A stretch of DNA of 64,000 nt from positions 496,001-560,000 of the forward strand of contig NZ_JAKMCP010000002.1 of the NCBI RefSeq assembly GCF_022662105.1, given 5' to 3'. The translations under genes were made by a program, and so were the position numbers. This stretch comes from Aestuariivivens sediminis. Its GTDB lineage: Bacteria > Bacteroidota > Bacteroidia > Flavobacteriales > Flavobacteriaceae. Below, in pieces: positions 1 through 9,774 of this stretch; within the stretch, counting starts at the first letter, position 1; each line of letters starts with the position of its first letter. The notes under the pieces were generated by a model. The model was not told where the DNA came from and searched no databases. It was given only the letters and a program-made list of their open reading frames with translations.

Positions 1-3000
1 TTTCCACCAATACCATGCCTACCTGGGAATTGGCGCAGCCCTTCCGTTTCATGTGTCAAAATGGCGAAATCAATACGTTAAGAGGTAATGTGAGTAGAAT
101 GCGTGTTCGGGAAGAAATAATGAAAAGTGATGTTTTCGGACCACAAATTGAAAAGTTATTCCCCATAATCCTCCCGGGCAAATCGGATTCTGCTTCCATG
201 GACATGGTTGTTGAATTATTGACCCATACCGGTCGGTCTCTGCCTGAAATTATGATGATGATGATTCCTGAAGCATGGGAAAAACATAAAACCATGTCTG
301 AAGATAAAAAGGCCTTTTATGAATATAATTGTTGTATCATGGAGCCTTGGGACGGCCCCGCATCGGTGCCCTTTACCGATGGCGATTACATCGGTGCACT
401 TTTGGATAGAAATGGATTACGCCCCTCACGCTATACCGTTACCAAAAGTGGTAAATTAATCATGTCATCAGAAATTGGCGTGGTTGATATTGAACCTGAG
501 GACATTGAAAGTCACGGCCGATTGGAACCGGGGAAAATGTTCCTGGTAGATATGAACGAGGGACGTATTATTAAAGATGAAGAAATAAAAAGTAAAATTG
601 TTTCTGAACGTCCTTACAAAACATGGCTGGACAAAACACGGCTTCACCTTAGGGATGTTCCCTACACCAATGACACCTGCCCGATTGAAACGATTGATAT
701 CAAAACAAGACAGCGCTTGTTCAACTACACCTTTGAAGATATCCAGGAGATTATTACCCCTATGGCCGTTAAAGGCAAAGAGGCACTGGGCTCCATGGGT
801 ACCGATACCCCTTTGGCAGTGCTTTCAGACCGGCCACAGCTCATTTCGAACTACTTTAAACAATTATTTGCTCAGGTAACCAACCCGCCACTGGATGGTA
901 TTCGGGAAGAAATCGTAACAGACATAAGCCTGAATTTAGGAAAGGACCGAAACATTTTCAGTATTACCGAACGTCAGTGCAGAAAGCTTCGAATTCAAAA
1001 CCCTGTGATTTCCAATGCCGATTTAGAAAAAATAAGAACCATCCAAATTGAAGCCTTTAAAGCGGAAACCATTCACATCCTTTATCCTAAAGTGCAGGGA
1101 TTGAATGGCCTCGAATATGCTTTAGAAGACATTATTACACAGGTTGAAAAAGCACTGGACAGAAAAACCAATATTATTATATTATCAGACCGGGGTGTCA
1201 ATCAAGAGTTGGCTCCGATTCCAGCCTTATTGGCATGCTCTTACGTAAACCATCAGTTAAACCGCTTACGTAAACGGTCGTATTTTGATATTATCATAGA
1301 ATCTGCTGAACCTCGTGAACCTCATCACTTTGCCACCTTATTCGGTTACGGTGCAAGTGCCATTAACCCCTACATGGTAAACGAAATCATAAGAATGCAG
1401 GTCAAAGAAGGCTTTATAACCGGAATGGATGAGGAGAAGGCTGTCGAGAATTTCAACAAGGCCATAGGTAAAGGGATTTTAAAAATAATGAATAAAATAG
1501 GAATATCTACGCTTCATTCCTATCGAGGCTCCCAAATATTTGAAATAGTGGGATTCAACTCACAATTTGTTGAAAAATATTTTCCTTACACCGCCTCTCG
1601 AATTGAAGGTATTGGCTTGTACGAAATAGAAAAAGAAATAAATGAGCGCTACAAATATGCTTACCCCGACAAATTAATTGACAAACGTTTAGGCCTTAAT
1701 ATTGGAGGGGATTATCGGTGGAGACGAAATGGGGAGCGGCATATGTTTAACCCCACTACGGTGGCCAAATTACAACAAGCGGTTCGATTAAACGACCAAG
1801 CAAGTTATGACACCTATGCCCGGGCCATTAACGAGCAATCTGAAAAATTAATGACCATCAGGGGCTTGTTCGAATTCGACAATTTAAACCCCATTCCAAT
1901 TGAAGAAGTGGAACCCTGGACAGAAATTGTAAAGCGTTTTAAAACGGGTGCCATGTCTTATGGGTCTATCTCCCGCGAAGCACATGAAAATCTTGCCATA
2001 GCGATGAATCGTATTGGAGGGAAGTCCAATTCCGGCGAAGGTGGTGAGGATAGAAACCGTTTTCATCCGGATACCAATGGTGACAGTAGAAATTCTGCCA
2101 TCAAACAGGTGGCCTCAGGGCGATTTGGAGTGACCTCGCACTATTTGACCAATGCCAGAGAAATTCAAATTAAAATGGCTCAGGGAGCCAAACCCGGTGA
2201 AGGCGGGCAATTACCCGGCGAAAAGGTATTACCGTGGATTGCTGCCGCTCGTAACTCAACCCCTTTTGTGGGCTTAATTTCACCACCTCCGCATCACGAT
2301 ATCTACTCTATAGAGGATTTGGCACAGCTCATCTTCGATTTAAAAAATGCCAACCGCGAAGCTCGGATTAATGTAAAATTAGTCTCAGAAGTGGGTGTAG
2401 GTACTATTGCCGCGGGTGTTGCCAAAGCCAAAGCCGATGTAGTTCTCATTTCAGGTTACGATGGAGGTACGGGAGCATCGCCATTAACCTCATTGAAGCA
2501 TGCCGGATTACCCTGGGAGCTTGGTCTTTCTGAAGCACAACAAACTTTAGTTCTAAATAAATTAAGAAGTCGCATCGTCGTGGAGTGTGACGGTCAGTTA
2601 AAAACAGGACGCGATGTGGCCATAGCGGCACTTCTGGGTGCTGAAGAATTTGGATTTGCCACAGCACCACTTGTGGCATCAGGCTGTATTATGATGCGTA
2701 AATGCCATTTGAACACATGTCCGGTTGGTGTGGCCACACAGGATAAAGAATTGCGTAAAAACTTTAGAGGGACTCCGGAACATGTCATTAATTTCTTCTA
2801 CTATGTCGCAGAAGAATTAAGGGGAATCATGGCGAAATTGGGCTTTAGAACGCTGGATGAAATGGTTGGTCAAACGCACAAGATAAATACAAATAAGGCC
2901 ATAAAGCACTATAAAGCTAAGGGACTTGATTTATCAAGCATCTTATACAGACCCGCTGTTTACAGTACACTGCCTGTAAAGAATACAGAAAAGCAAGATC

Positions 3001-3836
3001 ATGATTTGGAGGATGTATTGGATTTTAAAATACTCATGGATTCGCATAAAGCGATCTACAGAAAGGAAAAAACCGCACTCTCTTATAGAATTAAAAATAC
3101 CAATCGTACGGTGGGGGCCATCCTAAGCAATGAAATCTCAAAGATTTACGGTCATTTAGGACTTCCTGAAGACACTCTAAATGTTAATTTTACAGGGTCT
3201 GCAGGTCAAAGTTTTGGAGCATTTGGTGCTAATGGATTAACCTTCATGCTGGAAGGCAATACCAATGATTATTTGGGAAAAGGGCTTTCCGGCGCCAAAA
3301 TTATTGTTAAAAAACCAGCAAAAGCAACCTTTATTGCCGAAGAAAATATCATAGTGGGTAATGTATGTTTGTTTGGAGCTATTGAAGGCCAGGCCTATAT
3401 TAATGGTATTGCAGGAGAACGTTTTGCCGTTCGAAACTCGGGTGCCGTTGCGGTTGTTGAAGGTGTTGGCGACCATTGCTGCGAGTATATGACCGGTGGA
3501 AAAGTAGTCGTATTGGGTAAGACCGGTAGAAATTTTGCCGCCGGAATGAGTGGTGGCTATGCCTACGTGTTGAATGCTTCAGGGAACTTTACCAAAGGAT
3601 TGTGCAATGAAGAAACTATCGATTTTGATCCCATATTAGAAAGTGATGCTGAAGAATTAAAAGGATTGATCGAAAAACATGTAGCGTATACCAACAGTAA
3701 GAAAGGCGCGAAAATCTTAGCCGATTGGGACGCTTATTTACCCCAATTTGTCAAGGTGATGCCCAAAGAATACAAGGTCGCCTTAAAACGTATTGAGACC
3801 GAAGAACCAATGATAGAGGAATTAACAACAGTATAG
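1..3836 (+). CDS. gltB: Glutamate synthase large subunit, 5'-truncated by window edge
   Basis: Large (alpha) subunit of glutamate synthase, which makes glutamate from glutamine-derived ammonia and 2-oxoglutarate. The frame is open back to base 3, and the first residues ([15 protein letters not shown]) lie inside the class II glutaminase domain, so the ATG at 15 is internal and roughly 200 N-terminal residues are missing. Visible in order: end of the glutaminase domain with [10 protein letters not shown], the central domain, the FMN/2-oxoglutarate domain with SYGSIS and GEGGED near residues 640-670, the [3Fe-4S] cysteines in [12 protein letters not shown] near residue 890, and the C-terminal glycine-rich beta-helix (GXGXG) domain. 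The small subunit gene follows after 4 bases, so the two are co-transcribed. Identification is secure. Confidence 0.97.
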   Translation, partial: STNTMPTWELAQPFRFMCQNGEINTLRGNVSRMRVREEIMKSDVFGPQIEKLFPIILPGKSDSASMDMVVELLTHTGRSLPEIMMMMIPEAWEKHKTMSEDKKAFYEYNCCIMEPWDGPASVPFTDGDYIGALLDRNGLRPSRYTVTKSGKLIMSSEIGVVDIEPEDIESHGRLEPGKMFLVDMNEGRIIKDEEIKSKIVSERPYKTWLDKTRLHLRDVPYTNDTCPIETIDIKTRQRLFNYTFEDIQEIITPMAVKGKEALGSMGTDTPLAVLSDRPQLISNYFKQLFAQVTNPPLDGIREEIVTDISLNLGKDRNIFSITERQCRKLRIQNPVISNADLEKIRTIQIEAFKAETIHILYPKVQGLNGLEYALEDIITQVEKALDRKTNIIILSDRGVNQELAPIPALLACSYVNHQLNRLRKRSYFDIIIESAEPREPHHFATLFGYGASAINPYMVNEIIRMQVKEGFITGMDEEKAVENFNKAIGKGILKIMNKIGISTLHSYRGSQIFEIVGFNSQFVEKYFPYTASRIEGIGLYEIEKEINERYKYAYPDKLIDKRLGLNIGGDYRWRRNGERHMFNPTTVAKLQQAVRLNDQASYDTYARAINEQSEKLMTIRGLFEFDNLNPIPIEEVEPWTEIVKRFKTGAMSYGSISREAHENLAIAMNRIGGKSNSGEGGEDRNRFHPDTNGDSRNSAIKQVASGRFGVTSHYLTNAREIQIKMAQGAKPGEGGQLPGEKVLPWIAAARNSTPFVGLISPPPHHDIYSIEDLAQLIFDLKNANREARINVKLVSEVGVGTIAAGVAKAKADVVLISGYDGGTGASPLTSLKHAGLPWELGLSEAQQTLVLNKLRSRIVVECDGQLKTGRDVAIAALLGAEEFGFATAPLVASGCIMMRKCHLNTCPVGVATQDKELRKNFRGTPEHVINFFYYVAEELRGIMAKLGFRTLDEMVGQTHKINTNKAIKHYKAKGLDLSSILYRPAVYSTLPVKNTEKQDHDLEDVLDFKILMDSHKAIYRKEKTALSYRIKNTNRTVGAILSNEISKIYGHLGLPEDTLNVNFTGSAGQSFGAFGANGLTFMLEGNTNDYLGKGLSGAKIIVKKPAKATFIAEENIIVGNVCLFGAIEGQAYINGIAGERFAVRNSGAVAVVEGVGDHCCEYMTGGKVVVLGKTGRNFAAGMSGGYAYVLNASGNFTKGLCNEETIDFDPILESDAEELKGLIEKHVAYTNSKKGAKILADWDAYLPQFVKVMPKEYKVALKRIETEEPMIEELTTV

Positions 3837-3840
3837 TGTC

Positions 3841-5304
3841 ATGGGAAAAGTAACAGGATTTAAAGAGTTTGAAAGACAAGATGAAACCTACGCGCCCGTA
3901 GAGGATCGTGTTAAACATTATAAAGAATTTACAGTAGCATTAAGCGAACCCGAATTAACGAAACAAGGATCTCGTTGTATGGATTGTGGCATTCCGTTTT
4001 GTCATAGTGGTTGTCCATTAGGAAATTTAATTCCGGATTTCAACCATATGGTGCATCAAGGGGAATGGCAAAAAGCGTCATGGCTATTGCATTCCACCAA
4101 CAATTTTCCTGAATTCACCGGTCGACTTTGCCCGGCACCCTGCGAAAAATCCTGTGTATTGGGGCTTATAGAAGACCCGGTATCCATAGAGAATATAGAA
4201 AAAAATATTGTTGAACGCGCTTTTCAAGAAGGCTGGATAAAACCACAGCCGCCAAAAATAAGAACGGATAAAACCATTGCCATAGTTGGATCCGGTCCCG
4301 CCGGTCTGGCTGCTGCCCAACAATTAAACAGGGCTGGTCATACGGTTACCGTTTTTGAACGCGACGATGAAATTGGAGGTTTGTTAAGGTATGGCATTCC
4401 TAATTTTAAAATGGAAAAGGAAATTATTGATCGTCGCCTTGATATCTTGAAAGCAGAGGGTATCACCTTCAAAACCAATGTCAATGTTGGGGTCAATTAC
4501 GATGTTGAGCAACTAAAAACTTTCGACGCCATCGTGTTATGTGGAGGAGCTACTGAAAGACGCAGCTTACCAACTCCCGGAATTGACGCTGATGGTGTAG
4601 TACAGGCCATGGACTTTTTAACCCAACAGACTAAGGTCCTATTCGGTAAGGCGGTTAAGGATCAAGTGTTGGCTACCGATAAGCATGTGATTGTCATTGG
4701 TGGTGGCGATACAGGATCGGACTGTATCGGAACCTCTAATCGTCAAGGGGCCAAATCGGTTACTAATTTTGAAATAATGCCAAAACCACCGGGGCATCGC
4801 TCACCTACCACCCCTTGGCCGTATTGGCCGCTTCAATTGAAAACATCGTCTTCGCACGAAGAAGGTGTGGAACGCAATTGGTTAATTAATACCAAAGAAT
4901 TTATTTCCGACGACCATGGCAAGCTTACTGCTTTAAAAACAATTAATGTGGAGTGGAAGACCGTTCCCGGAGAGCGCCCACAACTTGTTGAAATTCAAGG
5001 TACCGAGAAAATATGGCCATGCGATCTGGCTTTATTGGCATTAGGATTTACAGGACCAGAAAGTACACTTGCCGAAAAATTAGGCATCGAAAGAGATGCG
5101 CGATCCAATTACAAGGCAGAATATGGTAAATACCAAACTAATATCTCAAACATTTTTACTGCCGGCGATATGCGACGTGGACAATCCTTAATAGTTTGGG
5201 CCATTTCAGAAGGTCGTGAAGCCGCAAGACAAGTAGATATCTATCTTATGGGTAAATCGGATTTGACCACCAAGGATGAAAGTGGTGATCTGATAGGATT
5301 ATAA
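3841..5304 (+). CDS. gltD: Glutamate synthase small subunit
   Basis: NADPH-oxidising beta subunit that passes electrons to GltB. It has the usual length (487 residues). N-terminal cysteines CMDCGIPFCHSGCP and CPAPCEKSC should bind the [4Fe-4S] clusters. An FAD-binding GSGPAGLAAAQ follows near residue 150 and an NADPH-binding GGGDTGSDC near residue 290. The C-terminal half carries GDMRRGQSLIVWAI, typical of the family's second FAD contact. It starts 4 bases after the gltB stop, so translational coupling is likely. No strong terminator hairpin is visible downstream. Confidence 0.97.
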   Translation: MGKVTGFKEFERQDETYAPVEDRVKHYKEFTVALSEPELTKQGSRCMDCGIPFCHSGCPLGNLIPDFNHMVHQGEWQKASWLLHSTNNFPEFTGRLCPAPCEKSCVLGLIEDPVSIENIEKNIVERAFQEGWIKPQPPKIRTDKTIAIVGSGPAGLAAAQQLNRAGHTVTVFERDDEIGGLLRYGIPNFKMEKEIIDRRLDILKAEGITFKTNVNVGVNYDVEQLKTFDAIVLCGGATERRSLPTPGIDADGVVQAMDFLTQQTKVLFGKAVKDQVLATDKHVIVIGGGDTGSDCIGTSNRQGAKSVTNFEIMPKPPGHRSPTTPWPYWPLQLKTSSSHEEGVERNWLINTKEFISDDHGKLTALKTINVEWKTVPGERPQLVEIQGTEKIWPCDLALLALGFTGPESTLAEKLGIERDARSNYKAEYGKYQTNISNIFTAGDMRRGQSLIVWAISEGREAARQVDIYLMGKSDLTTKDESGDLIGL

Positions 5305-5480
5305 AAATTTAATGAATCCCATTCTGAAGCTAACATGACAAGGCGAAAGAAGCCCTTTTTCTTATAAACCATAGAAATCTGAATGTCCGGGATGGACATC
5401 TCACGTGATCTCGAAACCCTTGATATGTGAAGGAACTGTTATTTTAAAGTTCTTTTAACAGAATAAAGCGGGCTAAATGT

Positions 5481-5488
5481 TATATTTG
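5481..5488 (+). promoter_or_regulatory. Candidate Bacteroidota -7 element (TATATTTG)
   Basis: TATATTTG fits the TAnnTTTG consensus of the flavobacterial primary sigma factor and lies 20 bases before the ATG at 5509. A TTG-type -33 box is not clear. It would drive the 98-residue gene and perhaps the SulP/carbonic anhydrase genes behind it. Pattern match only. Confidence 0.35.
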
Positions 5489-5508
5489 CATTTGACCAAC
5501 TATTCAAT

Positions 5509-5805
5509 ATGAATAAAAAAACAATATCAATATTCTTTACTGTAATTTTCATGGCGTTCATTGTAGCGCCATCGGTCATTTCTATGGTCAATGATTCTAT
5601 TGATACTTCCATTTTTTACTCCTTGGCTGAAGAAGAAGAAAAAGGCAGTGAAAAAAACAAAAACATGGAGGTCCTGTTTTCACGCTCAAACGCCTTCGAA
5701 ACCGATTTCACCCTCTTTGAATCTGAGAATACATTAGTGTATTTTTTTAAAAAATATACGAAACCACATTTAAACCTTATTTCTCCTCCCCCAGACTTTA
5801 GTTAA
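5509..5805 (+). CDS. Small protein with N-terminal membrane segment, unknown function
   Basis: A 98-residue protein. Residues 7-26 form one hydrophobic segment (signal anchor or signal peptide). An acidic stretch (AEEEEKGSEKN) and a C-terminal half ending in LISPPPDFS follow. I do not recognise a domain. It has a plausible promoter element just upstream and lies 96 bases before a SulP transporter in the same direction, so it may be co-expressed with the inorganic-carbon cluster. It is more likely a real gene than a chance frame because of its position and hydrophobic N-terminus, but its role is unknown. Confidence 0.6.
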   Translation: MNKKTISIFFTVIFMAFIVAPSVISMVNDSIDTSIFYSLAEEEEKGSEKNKNMEVLFSRSNAFETDFTLFESENTLVYFFKKYTKPHLNLISPPPDFS

Positions 5806-5901
5806 TTTTTATTGTGTTTTTAGAACAACCTGTTTTTAAACATTACCGGGTTGCTCAAGTTATCATTATTATTTTGTTCAATTTAAATTAACTTTTATTA
5901 T

Positions 5902-7494
5902 ATGTTTAAGACTATTAAAAATGACTTGCCAGCGAGTATAGTCGTATTTTTTGTTGCATTACCCTTATGTCTAGGTATTGCACTAGCAAGTGGGGCACCA
6001 CTATTTTCAGGATTAATTGCAGGAATTGTTGGAGGAATTGTCGTGGGGGGACTGAGTGGGTCAAATATTGGTGTAAGTGGTCCAGCTGCTGGTTTGGCGG
6101 CCATCGTTTTAACCGCAATTGGAACTTTAGGAGGCTACCAAAATTTTCTGGTGGCTGTTGTATTGGGTGGGGCCATCCAATTACTTTTTGGTGTTTTAAA
6201 AGCTGGAGTTATTGGCTATTACTTTCCTTCATCCGTAATCAAAGGTATGCTTACCGGCATTGGTATCATTATTATATTAAAGCAAATACCCCATTTTTTT
6301 GGTTATGATATCGAACCGGAAGGCGCAGACAGCTTCTTTCAGGCATCAAGTGAAAATACATTTTCAACGTTGTTTCAAATAGCCAATAATATCACTTTGG
6401 GCTCTATGTTAATAGGATTTGTTGGTTTGGGTATTTTAATTCTTTGGGAAAAAGTATTGACTAAAAAAGCCAAGATTTTTCAATTAATTCAAGGGCCGTT
6501 GGTAGCGGTAATCCTTGGTATCGTTTTTTTCGCTTTAACGAAAACCAATGACACCCTGGCGATTGCGCAAACGCACCTGGTGAGTGTTCCCGTACCGGAA
6601 GATGCCAGTTCTTTTTTGGCGCAATTCAGTTTTCCGAATTTTGGGGTTATTCTAAATCCGGATGTGTGGATTGTGGCCTTTACCATTGCGCTGGTCGCTA
6701 GTTTGGAAACCCTATTGTGTGTAGAAGCTACGGATCGATTGGACCCCCATAAAAATGTGACGCCCACCAACAGGGAACTATTAGCACAGGGCACGGGGAA
6801 TATACTATCCGGGTTAATCGGTGGCTTACCGATAACTCAGGTTATAGTAAGAAGTTCAGCGAATATTCAATCCGGGGGAGTATCGAAGATGTCCACCATA
6901 ATTCACGGTATATTCCTTTTGATTTCGGTGATATTAATTCCCAGATTATTAAATATGATTCCCCTATCGGTATTAGCAGCAATCCTCCTGGTTGTAGGAT
7001 ATAAACTGGCTAAACCGAAATTATTTAAAAAAATGTACGATTTGGGTTGGAAACAATCCATCCCATTCACAGTAACGGTATTGGGAATTGTTTTTATTGA
7101 TTTACTCTGGGGCATCGGTCTGGGTTTGACCGTTGGTATTGTCGTTATTTTATTAAAAAGCTACCAAAATTCTCATTTCTTACATATTGAAGATAAGAGT
7201 AATGGCAAGCATAAAATTAAAATGACCCTGGCAGAAGAGGTGACATTTTTTAACAAAGGTGCCATTTTAAAGGAATTGGATAGTTTACCCATTAACACCT
7301 ATTTAGAAATTGATCTTTTAAAAACCAGATATTTAGATAACGACATTATTGAGATTTTAGATGATTTTGCCTTTAAAGCAAAAGAAAGGAATATCGATAT
7401 TAAGTTAATTTCTAAACGTGGCATCGTAGAAAATCCATCAAGTTTTGTTCAATTCTTTAATGAAAGACCTAAATCAAGTTTAAGCTTAAGTTAA
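5902..7494 (+). CDS. SulP-family anion transporter (probably bicarbonate)
   Basis: A 530-residue inner-membrane permease of the SulP/SLC26 family. The N-terminal 400 residues are strongly hydrophobic with many glycines (GIALASGAPLFSGLIAGIVGG) and contain the family signature around SGPAAGLAA. The cytoplasmic tail (residues 440-520) resembles a short STAS domain (EIDLLKTRYLDND). SulP proteins carry sulfate, bicarbonate or dicarboxylates. A universal stress protein follows after 6 bases and a beta-carbonic anhydrase after that, and SulP-carbonic anhydrase linkage is known in bacteria, so bicarbonate is the best inferred substrate. Substrate not proven from sequence. Confidence 0.9.
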   Translation: MFKTIKNDLPASIVVFFVALPLCLGIALASGAPLFSGLIAGIVGGIVVGGLSGSNIGVSGPAAGLAAIVLTAIGTLGGYQNFLVAVVLGGAIQLLFGVLKAGVIGYYFPSSVIKGMLTGIGIIIILKQIPHFFGYDIEPEGADSFFQASSENTFSTLFQIANNITLGSMLIGFVGLGILILWEKVLTKKAKIFQLIQGPLVAVILGIVFFALTKTNDTLAIAQTHLVSVPVPEDASSFLAQFSFPNFGVILNPDVWIVAFTIALVASLETLLCVEATDRLDPHKNVTPTNRELLAQGTGNILSGLIGGLPITQVIVRSSANIQSGGVSKMSTIIHGIFLLISVILIPRLLNMIPLSVLAAILLVVGYKLAKPKLFKKMYDLGWKQSIPFTVTVLGIVFIDLLWGIGLGLTVGIVVILLKSYQNSHFLHIEDKSNGKHKIKMTLAEEVTFFNKGAILKELDSLPINTYLEIDLLKTRYLDNDIIEILDDFAFKAKERNIDIKLISKRGIVENPSSFVQFFNERPKSSLSLS

Positions 7495-7500
7495 ATCATT

Positions 7501-8334
7501 ATGAAAAATAAAAAATTTAAAATTTTAGTGCTTGCGGATTTTAGCAAATCCGTAAAAGCAGTCCTAAACAATACCATAGGACTCGCCAAAATTATTGATG
7601 CGGAAATTGATGTCCTCTATGTTAAAAAACCGACTGAAATCGTTGATAAGGACAACCAGTTAACGGCAATGCGTACTATAAACCAGGAGCATTTTAATAT
7701 TAAAAAGGACATGATGAACACGCTTCATCCGCTCTCCGTCGATCATGATATCAATATCCAATACAATTTGTCTTATGGGAATATTAAAAACGAAATAAAA
7801 CAGTACATTAAAAGCAGTAAACCCGATATAATTGTCCTTGGTAAAAGAAAACAAAAAACAATTAATTTACCGGGTAATAATATTACAGAATATGTAATAA
7901 AACATTTTTCAGGCACCATTATGATCTCTGCCAATGACAATGCATTTGAATCTCATAAAAAGCCTGTACTTGGATTATTCAATAATTCTGAAGTTACATC
8001 GCGTTTAATGTTTGGGAAAGAATTAATCGATCATTCGGCTAAACCCTTAAAATCCTTTAGGATTATAAAAAATTCAGCCGAATTAAAACATTCCGGGAAC
8101 GCTGCTGTTGAACATGTTGATGAATATGTATTTGAGCAGAATGATAATACGATAAAAAATATTTCAAATTACATGTTGAAAAATAATGTTAACTTGTTAC
8201 TCTTGGAAAGATCACCGAAAAGTACCAAAAACAAGACTAACCCAATGATAACGGACCTTAAAAAAATGATACATAATTTAGAGGTATCCCTATTATTATC
8301 TGGGGAAAAGCATCCTAATTTAAACCGTATTTAA
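7501..8334 (+). CDS. Universal stress protein family (two-domain type)
   Basis: 277 residues, about twice a single Usp domain. The N-terminal half matches UspA folds: FKILVLADFSKSV at the start, IDVLYV after the first helix, and PDIIVLGKRK before a glycine/serine region. The C-terminal half is degenerate (NNVNLLLLERSPKS) with no clear ATP-binding G-x2-G-x9-G motif. It lies 6 bases after the SulP gene and 26 bases before the carbonic anhydrase gene, so it is probably in one operon. Usp proteins beside ion transporters often modulate them; that role is inferred. Confidence 0.8.
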   Translation: MKNKKFKILVLADFSKSVKAVLNNTIGLAKIIDAEIDVLYVKKPTEIVDKDNQLTAMRTINQEHFNIKKDMMNTLHPLSVDHDINIQYNLSYGNIKNEIKQYIKSSKPDIIVLGKRKQKTINLPGNNITEYVIKHFSGTIMISANDNAFESHKKPVLGLFNNSEVTSRLMFGKELIDHSAKPLKSFRIIKNSAELKHSGNAAVEHVDEYVFEQNDNTIKNISNYMLKNNVNLLLLERSPKSTKNKTNPMITDLKKMIHNLEVSLLLSGEKHPNLNRI

Positions 8335-8360
8335 TCACTAATTACCTTAAAAAACACATT

Positions 8361-8987
8361 ATGAAAGCACATACAAGAGAAACCCAAGCGACCATGACCC
8401 CGGATAAGGCATTACAATTCTTAAAAGAGGGTAATGTTCGATTCCAAAATAACCTAAAAGCAAATAGAAATCTTTTAGAACAGGTCAATGACACCAGCGA
8501 TGGACAGTTTCCGTTTGCAACCATATTAAGCTGTATTGACTCCAGAGTCTCGGCAGAATTGGTATTCGATCAAGGGCTTGGTGATATTTTCAGTGTTAGG
8601 ATAGCCGGTAATTTTGTTAACGAGGATATTCTAGGAAGCATGGAATTCGCTTGTAAACTTGCCGGAACAAAGCTCATTGTCGTGTTAGGGCACACGAGTT
8701 GTGGTGCTATAAAGGGGGCATGCGACCATGCCGAAATGGGTAATTTAACGAAACTCATCCAAAAAATAACCCCAGCCGTTAATGCCGTTGAAGAGCCTAA
8801 AGATGAAAGCCTTAGAAATTCCTCCAACCTTGATTTTGTAGACCATGTTTCTGAAAAAAACGTGCATCTTACCATAAAAAGAATACACCAGGAAAGTCCT
8901 ATTCTATCTGAAATGGAAAAAAAGGGCGAGATTAAAATCGTTGGTGCCATGTATGATATTAAAACGGGAGAAGTAACTTTCTATTAA
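8361..8987 (+). CDS. Beta-class carbonic anhydrase
   Basis: Zinc enzyme interconverting CO2 and bicarbonate. The 208 residues have the full beta-class active site: C58-x-D60-S-R62 and H111-x2-C114 (GHTSCGA), so the zinc ligands and the Asp/Arg dyad are intact. No signal peptide, so it should be cytoplasmic. It sits between a SulP/Usp pair and a DUF2490/SulP pair, which suggests a role in bicarbonate supply or pH balance with those transporters. Confidence 0.95.
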   Translation: MKAHTRETQATMTPDKALQFLKEGNVRFQNNLKANRNLLEQVNDTSDGQFPFATILSCIDSRVSAELVFDQGLGDIFSVRIAGNFVNEDILGSMEFACKLAGTKLIVVLGHTSCGAIKGACDHAEMGNLTKLIQKITPAVNAVEEPKDESLRNSSNLDFVDHVSEKNVHLTIKRIHQESPILSEMEKKGEIKIVGAMYDIKTGEVTFY

Positions 8988-9015
8988 GGCGTCGGATCTT
9001 TTAAGTAGGCTATAG

Positions 9016-9681
9016 ATGAAAAAGAAAATAGTAATGATGGCATTAATATTTATATTTATGCCATCATTCCATATGCTGGGACAGGATAGTAATTTTGGAA
9101 ATTGGCTGGTTTATATTGGAAATAAAAAACTTAACAAGGGTTGGAACATCCATAACGAAGTTCAATATAGAAATTACAATGCCATAGATGATTTAGAACA
9201 GTTGTTGTTGCGCACGGGATTAGGCTATAGTTTTAATAATAATAAATCCGATATTTTACTAGGCTATGGTTATATTCTATCTGAAAATTATATAGATGAA
9301 AACGATAAGGTTACGGTTAATGAGCATCGCATTTTTCAACAGTTCATTTCGAAGCAGGAGATTGGTCCTGTAAAGCTAAATCACCGTTATCGATTTGAAC
9401 AACGCTTTGTAGAATCTGATTTTAGATTGCGGTTTCGTTATTTTTTAGGCCTAAATCTGCCCCTACAATATAAAGATTCGGGTAAAAATCCATTGTACAT
9501 ATCAGCATACAATGAAATTTTTCTGAATACGAAATCCTCAGTTTTCGATAGGAATCGGTTATATGGCGGCTTAGGATATAAAGTTTCGGATGCTGTAAAA
9601 ATTGAAATAGGTTACATGAACCAATTTTTTGAGACCTCTGGAAGGGACCAATTGAATATCATTACATTTGTAAACTTTTAA
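9016..9681 (+). CDS. DUF2490 family outer-membrane-type protein
   Basis: 221 residues with a signal peptide (hydrophobic residues 5-22 ending near MLGQ). The rest is rich in alternating aromatic beta-strands (NWLVYIGNKKL, WNIHNEVQYRNY, HRYRFEQRF), typical of DUF2490 proteins, which are predicted small beta-barrels in Bacteroidota. It follows the carbonic anhydrase gene by 28 bases and precedes the second SulP gene. It could be an outer-membrane channel partner of the cluster; that is inference. Confidence 0.8.
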   Translation: MKKKIVMMALIFIFMPSFHMLGQDSNFGNWLVYIGNKKLNKGWNIHNEVQYRNYNAIDDLEQLLLRTGLGYSFNNNKSDILLGYGYILSENYIDENDKVTVNEHRIFQQFISKQEIGPVKLNHRYRFEQRFVESDFRLRFRYFLGLNLPLQYKDSGKNPLYISAYNEIFLNTKSSVFDRNRLYGGLGYKVSDAVKIEIGYMNQFFETSGRDQLNIITFVNF

Positions 9682-9774
9682 TGTAGTACACAGATTTATT
9701 TTGTCCTTTGGTAAGTGTTTGTGCACAATGCATTGGTTTATGTTGAAATTTAATAACTGTTAATGGTATTAATC

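Noticed and set aside
56-295. Minus-strand frame of 79 codons inside gltB
   Set aside because: Its composition mirrors the sense codons of the strongly conserved gltB; it is an overlapping shadow frame.
5380-5400. GTCCGGGATGGAC hairpin as gltD terminator
   Set aside because: Four-pair stem without a T tract and about 80 bases past the stop; too weak.
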